64,000 nt of DNA. Source: an uncultured Muribaculaceae bacterium. Lineage in GTDB: Bacteria > Bacteroidota > Bacteroidia > Bacteroidales > Muribaculaceae. Both the position numbers and the translations under genes were made by a program. How positions within the stretch are numbered: position 1 is the stretch's first letter; every line of letters starts with the position of its first letter. Location of the stretch: positions 1 through 64,000 of the forward strand of contig CAJTZS010000009.1 of NCBI GenBank assembly GCA_910584055.1, written 5' to 3'. The notes under the pieces are model-generated. The model saw only the letters and a program-made list of their open reading frames with translations, did no database searches and was not told where the DNA came from. This document shows, in pieces, positions 50,384 to 58,316 of the stretch.

Positions 50384-51742
50384 ATGAGCAGACCAAAGAG
50401 ATTATACCCATTAGGAAAATACCGACTTAGAGTTCCTAAAAACCCAGATAGGAATAAGGCTTATACGGTAGTTCTGGAATATACATGGAACCGGCAAATT
50501 CATCGTCGCACGACCAATATCCTCGTGAAAATAGCGGATTGGAACCAATCGCTGCATCAAGGACGTGGCGGTGTGCGGCAAACCTATGGTTCCGAGGCAA
50601 AACGAATAAATGCATTATTGCTTGCGAGGGTTGACAAAATTGATGCAATGCTTGCAGAGTATCAAGAGAAGCATCCAAATCAAATCACCGCAGATGTTAT
50701 CACTGGATTCCTTGAAGATAAGCCAACTGCAATAAGAGAAGACAAAGGTAAAGATTTTGTAGATTTTGTGATTGAGAGAATAGCGTCTGACTATTCTCGA
50801 AACCGTATCGGCCGTAGCCGATATGAGAACGGGAAGAGTGGAATGAACATTTTCCAAACTTTTCTTCGGGCGACCAAGCGAGGCACATATAAGCCCGATG
50901 GAATATATGTCGGAGAAATTTCCGTTGAGTTGATTGATGAATATATTACTTGGAGAAGGGAAGTCAAACTCAATGGAGATGCGACCATCAACCACGCCCT
51001 CACGCCTATTCTAAAAGCTTGTTCCTATGCTGCGGAACTTAAAATGATAGATTCTGCTGTCAATGCCCGGATTCAAGACATGAGAGTGGTTCCAAAAGTA
51101 TCCCGTGCTCTTGATGAAAGTGAATTTGATGGCAAGAGCCTGTCCGCAGATGAGATATCCAAACTCATAGAATATCATAAGTCCTGTCAGGAACCCAGAA
51201 GGAAACAATTCATAGAAATGTTCCTTTTCGCCTTCCATGCCTGCGGCCTACGCGTGGTTGACGTGATGACGCTACAATGGACACATGTTGACTTTGAGAA
51301 GAAGGAGCTTCGTAAGGTTATGATTAAAACAAACAAGCGTCATGTAATCCCGCTTTCGGATACCGCAATCTCCATACTTAAACAATGGGAGGAAAGACGC
51401 AAGGGGAATAAATATGTTTTCGATTTAGTTAAGGACACCCTTGATGTAAATGACGAAGAGAAATTATATAAAGCAAGAAACAGTGCGACAAAATGTATCA
51501 ACCAATCCCTTGTTGTTGTCGGCGAGGCAATCGGACTTGGTTTTAATCTCACGATGCACGTCGCGCGCCATACATTTGCTGTATTTGCGCTGAACAAGGG
51601 ACTCTCAATGTCTGTAGTAAGTCGTTTGTTAGGTCATGGAAGCACTGACGTTACAGAAAAGGTCTATGCAAGATTTCTCCCGGAAACGCTATCGACGGAA
51701 TTAAACCGTCTTGATTCGGATCTGTCTGTATTCCATTTTTGA
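50384..51742 (+). CDS. Tyrosine recombinase/integrase of the ICE
   Basis: This 452-residue site-specific recombinase has an N-terminal arm-binding region rich in basic residues (MSRPKRLYPLGKYRLRVP), a SAM-like core-binding domain (about 115-225) and a catalytic domain with Arg290 (CGLRVVDV), His392-x-x-Arg395 (MHVARHTF), His418 (LLGHGS) and Tyr428 (KVYARF). It performs integration and excision of the element. The start at 50384 is chosen because the longer frame overlaps the promoter. It is followed by a bidirectional terminator. Confidence 0.93.
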   Translation: MSRPKRLYPLGKYRLRVPKNPDRNKAYTVVLEYTWNRQIHRRTTNILVKIADWNQSLHQGRGGVRQTYGSEAKRINALLLARVDKIDAMLAEYQEKHPNQITADVITGFLEDKPTAIREDKGKDFVDFVIERIASDYSRNRIGRSRYENGKSGMNIFQTFLRATKRGTYKPDGIYVGEISVELIDEYITWRREVKLNGDATINHALTPILKACSYAAELKMIDSAVNARIQDMRVVPKVSRALDESEFDGKSLSADEISKLIEYHKSCQEPRRKQFIEMFLFAFHACGLRVVDVMTLQWTHVDFEKKELRKVMIKTNKRHVIPLSDTAISILKQWEERRKGNKYVFDLVKDTLDVNDEEKLYKARNSATKCINQSLVVVGEAIGLGFNLTMHVARHTFAVFALNKGLSMSVVSRLLGHGSTDVTEKVYARFLPETLSTELNRLDSDLSVFHF

Positions 51743-51757
51743 TATGGATTAAACCCC

Positions 51758-51796
51758 AAAAAGAGAGCATAACAACATTGTTATGCTCTCTTTTTT
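51758..51796. terminator. Bidirectional terminator between integrase and rloB
   Basis: GAGAGCATAACAA (51763-51775) is exactly complementary to 51778-51790, with A5 before and T6 after. The integrase (plus) and the RloAB-like operon (minus) converge here, so it serves both. Confidence 0.9.
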
Positions 51797-51822
51797 GCAT
51801 CATATAATACAATCTTTCGTAA

Positions 51823-52440
51823 TTATGGAATCAATCCCAATTCCTTGAACATAATGCCTATTTCAGAATATGTATAATTCCGGTCTCCCCGTTTTATGCT
51901 TTCAACGGATTGATTAGAGTTGGATATGGCATCGTCAAAACTGCCTCCCTGTTTCTGGAAGTATTGGTGCAACGGATGGGTTGCAAAAAAATGCTTTGAC
52001 TTTTCATAACCGCAAATCCGGGCAAGTTCGTTCTCTATGTCTTTTGATTCGGCGTAAGGCTGACCGGTATATCGGAAATAGTATAGGAAAAACAATTCAG
52101 TGCACCTGTCTGTCTCAATGAAGGTTATCTCATAAGATATGCCTTTTGAGGGTTTGGATACCTTCTTACCGTGATATTTTTTCTTTAGCCTCTGATAATC
52201 TGAAAGGCTTTTCGCATCCTTCCGCTTGTTGTCCATGTCTATGAGGCAGAATATCCTGTCATAGCCCATCGACACGGCATCCTCTATCGCCCTCTCCAGT
52301 TCCTTGAGACTTGTATTCTTGGGCGAATCAGGCTTTATATGCTGCAACTCCCTGAATTCATCTTTCAATGAATTGAGGTAGAAATACTCCGTGGGGCCTT
52401 CCCCTATTATAACGGTGGTGATTCGTCTTACTTTTGGCAT
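51823..52440 (-). CDS. rloB: RloB-like TOPRIM protein (AbiLii-like)
   Basis: This 205-residue protein has TOPRIM-type acidic motifs: GEGPTE (Glu14, Glu18) and CLIDMDN (Asp68, Asp70), with a later TDRCTELFF block like RloB. RloB proteins accompany AAA ATPases in abortive-infection/restriction-linked loci. The pair with the upstream ATPase gene resembles AbiL (AbiLi/AbiLii). It is probably a metal-dependent nuclease released or activated by the ATPase on infection. Three bases separate it from that gene. I am sure of the motif layout, less sure of the exact system name. Confidence 0.78.
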   Translation of the reverse strand: MPKVRRITTVIIGEGPTEYFYLNSLKDEFRELQHIKPDSPKNTSLKELERAIEDAVSMGYDRIFCLIDMDNKRKDAKSLSDYQRLKKKYHGKKVSKPSKGISYEITFIETDRCTELFFLYYFRYTGQPYAESKDIENELARICGYEKSKHFFATHPLHQYFQKQGGSFDDAISNSNQSVESIKRGDRNYTYSEIGIMFKELGLIP

Positions 52441-52443
52441 GGC

Positions 52444-53640
52444 TCAATCAAGATTAATGAACGGCGAACCCAGAACAGGTTTCGCCCCGAATTTCCCTAT
52501 ACGGTAGGCATTATAGAGGGAATTGTTCTTGTGCAATCCGAGCTTATCAGCACGCGTATATTCCGAGGATGCCGTCTCGACGGATTTCTCGACAAACCAT
52601 ATTGTCTGACGGTTGTCATTGAAAAGTTCCTCCGAAAGCAGTGTCATTTCCTGTGAGGTGATGAATAGCTGCGACTTGTCGGAATTGGCAATGAAGACCT
52701 GCAAATAGTAGAAAAGAAGGTCGTAATGGAGATCCTCTCCAAGCTCGTCAAGCATATAGATATGGTCGCCGGAAATCGCATCATAAAGATAACGCAGGTC
52801 TTGCAGATACTTGATGGTGCCGGATGACTGTGTGGCTTCAGTCAGACTGAAAACTCCGTCACTCGTGGAGCTGACGAACTCAACTTTGTCAGAATCTCCG
52901 TTCGAGACTACAGAAAAGCCCGTTATGCTGAAATCTGCCTTTTTCAACATCTCAATAAAGAATCTTTTCTTGCGGGGATTTTCCTCAACCTCTTTCAGAA
53001 GTTGAGGAAGCTCCGGATCGTTGCCGACAATTCCATGTACGTGTGTCCTTATCCAGTTGTAAAGGGCAGCCAGTTTCACGGCATCCTCAGCCAAAGCCAC
53101 TTTCCCATAAGTCGAAAGCACCGAATGATTGTTGAGTGTATTTTCCATAAGAGCATCCAACGTGCGCCCCTTGACTCCCACGCTGGGGCCGAATTTAATC
53201 CGGCACTGGGTGTCCGCACCAGTGTAATCCCTTTCATAAAACAAAGACTTGCTCTTTTTGGGATAATACAACAGCTCTTCCCGTACAATATGGTCAGTCG
53301 TATAGACTATTGTATAATCATATCTTATACCGTCGGCGTAGAACGACACATACATACGTGTAGGGGCATCGGCAGTCAGTGCGAATGGAGCCTCGGAACA
53401 GACAGGCTTGTTTCTGTTGTCGGCAGAAAGGAAAAGAAGCCTGAAAACATTCTTTAATGCCTTCAGCATATTGGATTTTCCCGAAGCGTTGGCTCCGAAT
53501 ATAACACCGACTTTGTTAAGCGCCATTCCTTCGGCAACCTCTGTTCCAAGCCAGCCGCGACTGTCCCCATCCGCCTCAAAGTTTAGGCATTGACGGTCAC
53601 GGATGGAAAGATAGTTTTCTGTCCAAAACTCTCGTATCAT
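52444..53640 (-). CDS. rloA: AAA family ATPase, RloA/AbiLi-like
   Basis: This 398-residue SMC/OLD-like ATPase of the AAA_15/AAA_21 group begins ENYLSIRDRQCLNF and has Walker A FGANASGKSN (Gly49-Ser56). A signature-like QSSGT lies near residue 275 and a Walker B region, YMLDELGEDLH, near residue 300. Family members sense phage infection and partner with a TOPRIM effector. It is the first gene of the module, with a promoter and a hairpin at the predicted transcription start. It lies next to the integrase, a common ICE cargo position. Confidence 0.8.
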   Translation of the reverse strand: MIREFWTENYLSIRDRQCLNFEADGDSRGWLGTEVAEGMALNKVGVIFGANASGKSNMLKALKNVFRLLFLSADNRNKPVCSEAPFALTADAPTRMYVSFYADGIRYDYTIVYTTDHIVREELLYYPKKSKSLFYERDYTGADTQCRIKFGPSVGVKGRTLDALMENTLNNHSVLSTYGKVALAEDAVKLAALYNWIRTHVHGIVGNDPELPQLLKEVEENPRKKRFFIEMLKKADFSITGFSVVSNGDSDKVEFVSSTSDGVFSLTEATQSSGTIKYLQDLRYLYDAISGDHIYMLDELGEDLHYDLLFYYLQVFIANSDKSQLFITSQEMTLLSEELFNDNRQTIWFVEKSVETASSEYTRADKLGLHKNNSLYNAYRIGKFGAKPVLGSPFINLD

Positions 53641-53662
53641 AAGGCTATTTTTCTAAAATTTG

Positions 53663-53716
53663 GCTCACTTTCGTAAGTGAGCTACAAAATTAGGGATAAT
53701 TTTTGGCTATTCCAAG
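53663..53716 (-). promoter_or_regulatory. rloA promoter with start-site hairpin
   Basis: On the minus strand CTTG (53713-53716), 20 nt, then TAATTTTG (53685-53692) forms a Bacteroidetes-type promoter. A hairpin GCTCACTT-TCGT-AAGTGAGC (53663-53682) covers the predicted start and early leader. It could be an operator or a leader stem controlling this defence module. Confidence 0.6.
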
Positions 53717-53805
53717 AAAATAGGAGTCTTTGAATAAAATATATTCCATATTAAGAAAGCGGTGAGAGACGGTGCGGTCTTCAGGGGTGTCGGCGTTGTG
53801 CCGTC

Positions 53806-53837
53806 AATCGGTGACGGTGCAGGCACTGACACCGATT
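53806..53837. repeat. Inverted repeat 1 of the structured non-coding region
   Basis: AATCGGTG (53806-53813) pairs with CACCGATT (53830-53837). A second GTG/CAC stem lies inside. It is the first of several palindromes in the 53641-54401 gap, which holds no convincing gene. Confidence 0.65.
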
Positions 53838-53855
53838 AACCGCAACACGCCTACG

Positions 53856-53963
53856 GGCAATGTTGAACACCAGCATACGGCATCGCCTTCCCGGTAGGCA
53901 TCGGAGACGATGCACACTCGGCAAGACTTAATGCCGTATGCCCGTGTTCCGGGACACATTGCC
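53856..53963. repeat. Inverted repeat 2 of the structured non-coding region
   Basis: GGCAATGT (53856-53863) and GCATACGGCAT (53873-53883) pair in order with ATGCCGTATGC (53931-53941) and ACATTGCC (53956-53963). Near the centre GCATCG-GAGA-CGATGC (53898-53913) is a perfect hairpin. Together they form a branched fold of about 108 nt. Confidence 0.65.
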
Positions 53964-54026
53964 TTATTTGGACTTTTCCGACCGCCCCGCCACTCACCGC
54001 TTGACCTGCAACCACCTGAAAGAACA

Positions 54027-54069
54027 GTGGCGCAATATCGGGACCTGAATGTCTCCGGTATTGCGCCAC
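54027..54069. repeat. Inverted repeat 3 of the structured non-coding region
   Basis: GTGGCGCAATA (54027-54037) pairs perfectly with TATTGCGCCAC (54059-54069). The stem continues inward through CGG-GAC/GTCTCCG with one mismatch and one bulge. Confidence 0.75.
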
Positions 54070-54216
54070 ACTTCTTTTTCACCGGGGTTGTCACAGTGCC
54101 ATCTGTCGGTCTTTTAATCCTTCGCCGCCACCGCAGGGGCGGCAAGGATATGTTTTCTTGGGCTTTCATACCGGGGGAGCCATTTGAATCAGAGCATACA
54201 ATAGACAAGCGGGTAA

Positions 54217-54380
54217 GTATGGGTTGCTTGACTTGGCTGAACGTGCGGCGAAGGGATATTCTATTGGCTTCGGAATAAAAAATCTCCAGACCTCCTGCGT
54301 TCGGCTCGTATTTTTTATGCCGAAGCCCGAACATCCCTTTTCTTCCGCCTCACGCCTTGCAGGTGTCAAGCAACTCATAC
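54217..54380. repeat. Inverted repeat 4: long imperfect palindrome of 164 bp
   Basis: The outer arms GTATGGGTTGCTTGAC (54217-54232) and GTCAAGCAACTCATAC (54365-54380) differ at one base. The inner arms at 54266-54283 (GGCTTCGGAATAAAAAAT) and 54310-54327 match 17 of 18. Because of the symmetry both strands can be read as a similar peptide containing GFGIKN and F(F/M).PKP, so ORFs here are probably by-products. Confidence 0.75.
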
Positions 54381-54401
54381 AACCACACTGTCATTGGACG
54401 C

Positions 54402-54653
54402 ATGGTTAAAAAAAAAGCTCCCACCTATATGAAAGCCACAAGAAAACATAAAGATTTTAGTTCAAGGCAAGCTCGCCAATCCTCCTATCAATACCGCATA
54501 ATCACAACGGCGGTCAAGGTGGTGGCAGTCATCATCGGAGCGGTCATAGGGATAGCGTTGTGGGCAGTGGTCAAACCCATATTAAGGGGCATAGGCTGGC
54601 TCATATCAATCCTGACAGCAATCGGAATAATCTATTGGATATTAACCCTATAA
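54402..54653 (+). CDS. Small ICE membrane protein
   Basis: This 84-residue protein has a basic N-terminus (MVKKKAPTYMKATRKHKDFS) and then two closely spaced membrane spans, VVAVIIGAVIGIALWAVV and GIGWLISILTAIGIIYWILTL. I do not recognise a family. Similar short membrane proteins occur beside PcfK/PcfJ in Bacteroidetes ICEs. An alternative ATG at 54429 would remove nine residues. It lies right after the long palindrome and 10 bp before the next gene. Confidence 0.65.
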   Translation: MVKKKAPTYMKATRKHKDFSSRQARQSSYQYRIITTAVKVVAVIIGAVIGIALWAVVKPILRGIGWLISILTAIGIIYWILTL

Positions 54654-54663
54654 AAGTACGACT

Positions 54664-54891
54664 ATGGCAACGAAAAGATATTCAAAAACTTGGATACAAC
54701 AAGCCAAATACTACGAAGTTAAAAACATCGCTGACTATATGATAGAAACCTATCTCAACGGCAACATATCATTCTTCCGTCAGCTGTACTATGAACTCAA
54801 ACCCGCAGGGCGAAAATTATTCGTGAGTTGGCTATTCCACTCGGAACTCAACGCTACCGAGATAGAAAAAATGATACTCGCAATACTCTAA
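54664..54891 (+). CDS. Hypothetical ICE protein (75 aa)
   Basis: This short soluble protein begins MATKRYSKTWIQQAKYYEVK and contains FFRQLYYELKPAGRKLFVSW. No family is assigned, and no membrane span or signal peptide is seen. It is flanked by cotranscribed small ICE genes. Its ATG is preceded directly by TACGACT, a heptamer shared with the next two genes. Confidence 0.72.
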   Translation: MATKRYSKTWIQQAKYYEVKNIADYMIETYLNGNISFFRQLYYELKPAGRKLFVSWLFHSELNATEIEKMILAIL

Positions 54892-54904
54892 AATATTTAC
54901 GACT

Positions 54905-55342
54905 ATGGCACAAAACTCAATGAAAGGGACAATGGCGTTCCAAGATACAATCGCCCAATATCTTATGACAAGGGCAGAAAATGACCCTTTGGTAGCGGTC
55001 AAGTTGGCAAATCCCTCAAAGACAATGTCGCAATGTTGCGCATATATAATCGGAGAGGTAAAGAAAAGCGGTTGTTGCGGTTTTACCGATGATGAAATCT
55101 TCGGCTGGGCAATGCACTTTTGGGATGAGCCGGAAATCGAGGTCAGCGACAATATTTCCAACTGCCAAGTGGTCGTGAACCACGTTGTGGAACTCACCGA
55201 GGAAGAAAAGGAACAGGCACGGCAGGACGCCATTAACAAACTCCGTGACAAGGAAATGGCGAAAATGCGTAAAACCTCACAGCCGAAAAAAGCCACCGAT
55301 AAAGAAACCGCAAATGTTCAACCCAGCCTATTTGACCTCTAA
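54905..55342 (+). CDS. PcfK-like ICE protein
   Basis: This 145-residue protein matches the PcfK family: MAFQDTIAQYLMTRAENDPL, KTMSQCCAYIIGEVKKSGCCGFTDDEIFGWAMHFWDE, and a charged Glu/Lys tail. PcfK and PcfJ occur side by side in conjugative elements of Firmicutes and Bacteroidetes; their molecular roles are unclear. It is preceded by TACGACT and followed by pcfJ after 12 bp. Confidence 0.85.
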   Translation: MAQNSMKGTMAFQDTIAQYLMTRAENDPLVAVKLANPSKTMSQCCAYIIGEVKKSGCCGFTDDEIFGWAMHFWDEPEIEVSDNISNCQVVVNHVVELTEEEKEQARQDAINKLRDKEMAKMRKTSQPKKATDKETANVQPSLFDL

Positions 55343-55354
55343 CACATTACGACT

Positions 55355-56647
55355 ATGAAACCGACAACCAAATTCCATAATAACATACTCAAAGAGAGCC
55401 GTAAACTCCGACCCGTCACAAAGGCGCAGGCAGAATGGGCGATAGTCGAATGTTTTGAACACTTTGCCTTCCGTGTTCAGAGTGGCAAGACCACCTGCAT
55501 GGACTGCGGTCACACTTGGCACAGCGAGGAAACATCGGGCAAATGCGTATGCCCCCGATGTGGCAGGAAACTCACCCTTAAAACCACCCGAAAGCAAAAG
55601 GAGAGCGGTAAGATGTATTTCAATGTGCTTGGTATGCACGGCAAATACCAGACTTTGCGGATGTTCGCCATATTCGCAAAAATGCACAAAGGCGAGAAAG
55701 CCGAATACAATATCTTTGAAATCGGTCAGTATTGGATAGCCCCAAACGGACAATGCGCTGTAATCGGACTCAGACGCAATACGGGCTACTATTTGGATTG
55801 TTTCGCATTCGGCTCTCCTATGGAGATAAGGAGCAATGATGACGTGTTCGCAGACATAGCGGTAGATTGCCCGATGTATCCCAAAATGAAGATAATCCCC
55901 TCTCTGCGCATAGACGTTGTGGGCAACAAATTCTTCAATATATCACCGGCAAGGTGCATAAGCCGTTTTCTCTCGCTGCCCCAACTTGAAACGCTGATGA
56001 AGAACGACACCGAAGAAACATTCCGATACTTTCTCCGCCACCCCTATGACTGCCGTATGTGCTGGGCATCGTACAAGGTAGCCAAACGCCACCATTACGA
56101 GATAAAGGATTTGGGGATATGGTGCGACTACATCAAAATGCTCAGAACATTCAAGAAAGATGTTCACAGCCCCCACTACATCTGCCCCGATGACCTGCGA
56201 CACGCCCACGATGTCTATTATAAAAAGGTTATGGCATTGGAGGAACGCAAGCGCAGGGAAGCTGAGATAAGGCGCAGGGAGGAACTGGCTCTCCAAGAGC
56301 AGGAAAGAAGGGATAGTTTTCTCAAACTCAAATCCAAGTTTTTCGGGCTTGTAATCTCCGATGGCGAAATTGAAGTGAAGGTGTTGGAAAGCATTGAGGA
56401 ATTTATCGAGGAAGGTAATGTCCAGCATATATGCGTAGGAACCTCAATGTACTACAACAAGAAAGACTCCCTTATATTGTCGGCAAGGATTGACGGCAAG
56501 CGGATTGAAACCGTGGAGGTGTCACTTGAAACCCTTTCAGTGATACAATGCCGTGGAGCGTGCAACCAAAATACTGAATACCACGACCGAATTGTGGATT
56601 TGGTGAACTCCAACGCCCGACTAATCAAAGAGAGAATGACCGCATAA
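55355..56647 (+). CDS. PcfJ-like ICE protein
   Basis: This 430-residue PcfJ-family protein has a putative zinc ribbon (CMDCGHTW about 15 residues before CVCPRCGRKL) near residues 49-70. A middle PcfJ domain (FRYFLRHPYDCRMCWASYKVAKRHHYEIKDLGIWCDYIKML) is followed by an Arg/Glu-rich coiled segment (ERKRREAEIRRREELALQEQ). The domain suggests nucleic-acid binding. It is preceded by TACGACT and shares the operon with the PcfK-like gene. Confidence 0.85.
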   Translation: MKPTTKFHNNILKESRKLRPVTKAQAEWAIVECFEHFAFRVQSGKTTCMDCGHTWHSEETSGKCVCPRCGRKLTLKTTRKQKESGKMYFNVLGMHGKYQTLRMFAIFAKMHKGEKAEYNIFEIGQYWIAPNGQCAVIGLRRNTGYYLDCFAFGSPMEIRSNDDVFADIAVDCPMYPKMKIIPSLRIDVVGNKFFNISPARCISRFLSLPQLETLMKNDTEETFRYFLRHPYDCRMCWASYKVAKRHHYEIKDLGIWCDYIKMLRTFKKDVHSPHYICPDDLRHAHDVYYKKVMALEERKRREAEIRRREELALQEQERRDSFLKLKSKFFGLVISDGEIEVKVLESIEEFIEEGNVQHICVGTSMYYNKKDSLILSARIDGKRIETVEVSLETLSVIQCRGACNQNTEYHDRIVDLVNSNARLIKERMTA

Positions 56648-56658
56648 ATGTTTAACCC

Positions 56659-56686
56659 GACTACCGGTTGAAATATATCGGTAGTC
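56659..56686 (+). terminator. Hairpin after pcfJ
   Basis: GACTACCG (56659-56666) pairs with CGGTAGTC (56679-56686) across a 12-nt loop, in the 57-bp spacer before the next gene. There is no T-run, so it may be a processing or translational signal instead of a terminator. Confidence 0.4.
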
Positions 56687-56704
56687 ACTAAATCCCCCAA
56701 GATT

Positions 56705-56962
56705 ATGAACGTGACATTTGAACATACGACAGTCATTTATGACAATGACATTGCCGAAGTGCTGATAGGTTTTGTGAACCATATCCTAATGGCTCACAAC
56801 GAGGAAACTTTAAGGCGATTGGTAGCCGACTATGCCGAAAGAACTGATTTTGACAGATACTTTGTCTATGGCTACGGCAAACACCATTTTTGGCTGGCAC
56901 AAAGGAAGATTTCTGACCCCGAAAAGATATTCAACTACCGCATCTTGATTGTAAAATTCTAA
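56705..56962 (+). CDS. Hypothetical ICE protein (85 aa)
   Basis: This soluble protein is MNVTFEHTTVIYDNDIAEVL, then GFVNHILMAHNEETLRRLVADYAERTDFDRYF and KKISDPEKIF-like ends. No family is recognised. It lies between pcfJ and the DUF3873 gene on the same strand. It is coding by its regular amino-acid composition. Confidence 0.68.
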   Translation: MNVTFEHTTVIYDNDIAEVLIGFVNHILMAHNEETLRRLVADYAERTDFDRYFVYGYGKHHFWLAQRKISDPEKIFNYRILIVKF

Positions 56963-56973
56963 AATTCAATTAT

Positions 56974-57186
56974 ATGGCAACGAAAATGACCGCCAACGGA
57001 GTAAGCACTACAATCACTCCCGGCACCGAGCAGTACGAGCGTTTTATGTCGGCTCACCGAGGTAAGCATACGCTTTTCTATCAATACGATTATCGTGCCC
57101 ACGAGGGTACTCTATTCAGCACGGTAGCCAAGACATTGAAGGAATGTCGCAAGCGCCGTGATGAATGGCTTGCCCAAAAGAAATAA
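56974..57186 (+). CDS. DUF3873 ICE protein
   Basis: This 70-residue protein includes TPGTEQYERFMSAHRGKHTL, FYQYDYRAHEGTLFSTVAKTLKECRKRRDEWL. It matches DUF3873, a small protein family carried by Bacteroidetes conjugative elements. Function is unknown. It is last in the plus-strand ICE operon and is followed by a terminator hairpin. Confidence 0.85.
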   Translation: MATKMTANGVSTTITPGTEQYERFMSAHRGKHTLFYQYDYRAHEGTLFSTVAKTLKECRKRRDEWLAQKK

Positions 57187-57212
57187 TTGACGTGCCATAG
57201 TCAATGTGAAAT

Positions 57213-57248
57213 GCTGGATGACCTCGTGATGAAGTCACCCAGCCTTTT
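57213..57248 (+). terminator. Terminator after the DUF3873 gene
   Basis: GCTGG (57213-57217) and TGAC pair with GTCA and CCAGC (57239-57243), with one mismatched pair, followed by CTTTTT. A second hairpin, GCCGCC-CAAA-GGCGGC (57264-57279), lies on the side of the minus-strand lysozyme gene and could act for it. Confidence 0.7.
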
Positions 57249-57312
57249 TCGCTCAAAATTTCGGCCGCCCAAAGGCGGCATTGGCGCATGGGGATTGCTT
57301 ACACAATAGTCG

Positions 57313-57807
57313 CTATTTCAGGAATAAACATAAATATTCCGTAATCCTGCGTTGGTGCAGTTGCTTATGAAATTTGCCTTTGTAGCGACAGTGCGAAGTG
57401 TAGGACTGGTATATGTCACGGTTGCCCGATTTGAGTCGCCTGTAAACGCCGGATTTGTTGACGACACCGGGACCGCAGTTGTACGCCAGAACTCCGAGTA
57501 GCAACGCATCATCCGGTCTGAAATCGTCATAGAGGGCGATGAACCTGCGGAGATCCCTGCGGAGCAGGGCATCCGCCTGTCTCTCGGTGAGCTGGACACC
57601 GCGTCTGAACGGCTCTCCCGGCTGCACCATATGTCCGTATCCGACCGCCGGCCAGTGGCATGGGCGGTGGAGCGTCTCGAACTTCTTTATAATCAGCACG
57701 GCGCGTTCAAACGGAGGCAGGTCCATTATGCTTTTTCTCGCGTGAGCGGCGGGCGTTGCTGCCGCAAGGGTCAGCAACGCCACGAAGAACATCATCAGTT
57801 TTTTCAT
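57313..57807 (-). CDS. ICE lysozyme (GH24-like)
   Basis: This 164-residue exported enzyme has a signal peptide (MKKLMMFFVALLTLAAATPA). The GH24-like motif KKFETLHRPCHWPAVGYGH carries the catalytic Glu, and LLGVLAYNCGPGVVNKSG is typical of the family. It cuts peptidoglycan to allow the conjugation apparatus through the cell wall. Its ATG overlaps the TraQ stop by 4 bp. Confidence 0.85.
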   Translation of the reverse strand: MKKLMMFFVALLTLAAATPAAHARKSIMDLPPFERAVLIIKKFETLHRPCHWPAVGYGHMVQPGEPFRRGVQLTERQADALLRRDLRRFIALYDDFRPDDALLLGVLAYNCGPGVVNKSGVYRRLKSGNRDIYQSYTSHCRYKGKFHKQLHQRRITEYLCLFLK

Positions 57808-58304
57808 CGTACAACCGGATTTACGGGTGTCACAATCGGGTCAACAATCTTCCCTCCGTCATCATCGCCGCTGTCTTTGCCGTTGAACTCGAAGGTCTGC
57901 TCCCACGGTGTCGAGCCAAAGTTATCTTCTACCACGACGAGGAATTTGTGTGCGTCGGCTGATTTGGCGGTGTAGTTCATACGGAAGGTCTTGCTTTCGA
58001 GCAACACACGGTCATTGTTGACCAGTACCGGACCGTCGACGAGTTTGAGCGTACCTTCTCCGTCATACTGGAAATAGCGGATTGTGTAGAGGGTGTTGGT
58101 GTAGTTGCCTTCGGGGATAATCTCGAAGCGCAGTTCCACGGTCTGCCCGGCAGTGATTTTGTCACCGTAAGGCATGATCTCCACCGTGAAGGGATAGGAC
58201 TGCTGCACATCGAGGTCGTCAGAGCATGATGTCAGGCTGCACACGGCAGCGATTACGAGGGTGATAATGGCGATAACACCGAATTTTTTATTGGATTTTT
58301 TCAT
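57804..58304 (-). CDS. traQ: Conjugative transposon protein TraQ (DUF3872)
   Basis: This 166-residue lipoprotein has a lipobox (AAVCSLTSCSDDL). The domain VEIMPYGDKITAGQTVELRFEI and TIRYFQYDGEGTL identifies DUF3872/TraQ. The C-terminus is Asp/Gly- and Pro-rich. Its role in the transfer apparatus is unclear. It lies 12 bp downstream of the TraP-like gene. Confidence 0.88.
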   Translation of the reverse strand: MKKSNKKFGVIAIITLVIAAVCSLTSCSDDLDVQQSYPFTVEIMPYGDKITAGQTVELRFEIIPEGNYTNTLYTIRYFQYDGEGTLKLVDGPVLVNNDRVLLESKTFRMNYTAKSADAHKFLVVVEDNFGSTPWEQTFEFNGKDSGDDDGGKIVDPIVTPVNPVVR

Positions 58305-58316
58305 TTTCGTTGTTGT

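Noticed and set aside
50184..50384. Search for a tRNA attachment site at the ICE left end
   Set aside because: No tRNA-like fold is visible next to the integrase, and without the right end no direct repeat can be defined.
53804..54334. Open frame of 176 codons (minus strand) in the palindrome-rich region
   Set aside because: Composition is odd (Arg/Cys/Ser-rich) and it spans several inverted repeats; more likely non-coding.
54166..54409. Similar short peptides readable on both strands (GFGIKN and FF.PKP)
   Set aside because: This is a direct consequence of the 164-bp palindrome, not evidence for two genes.
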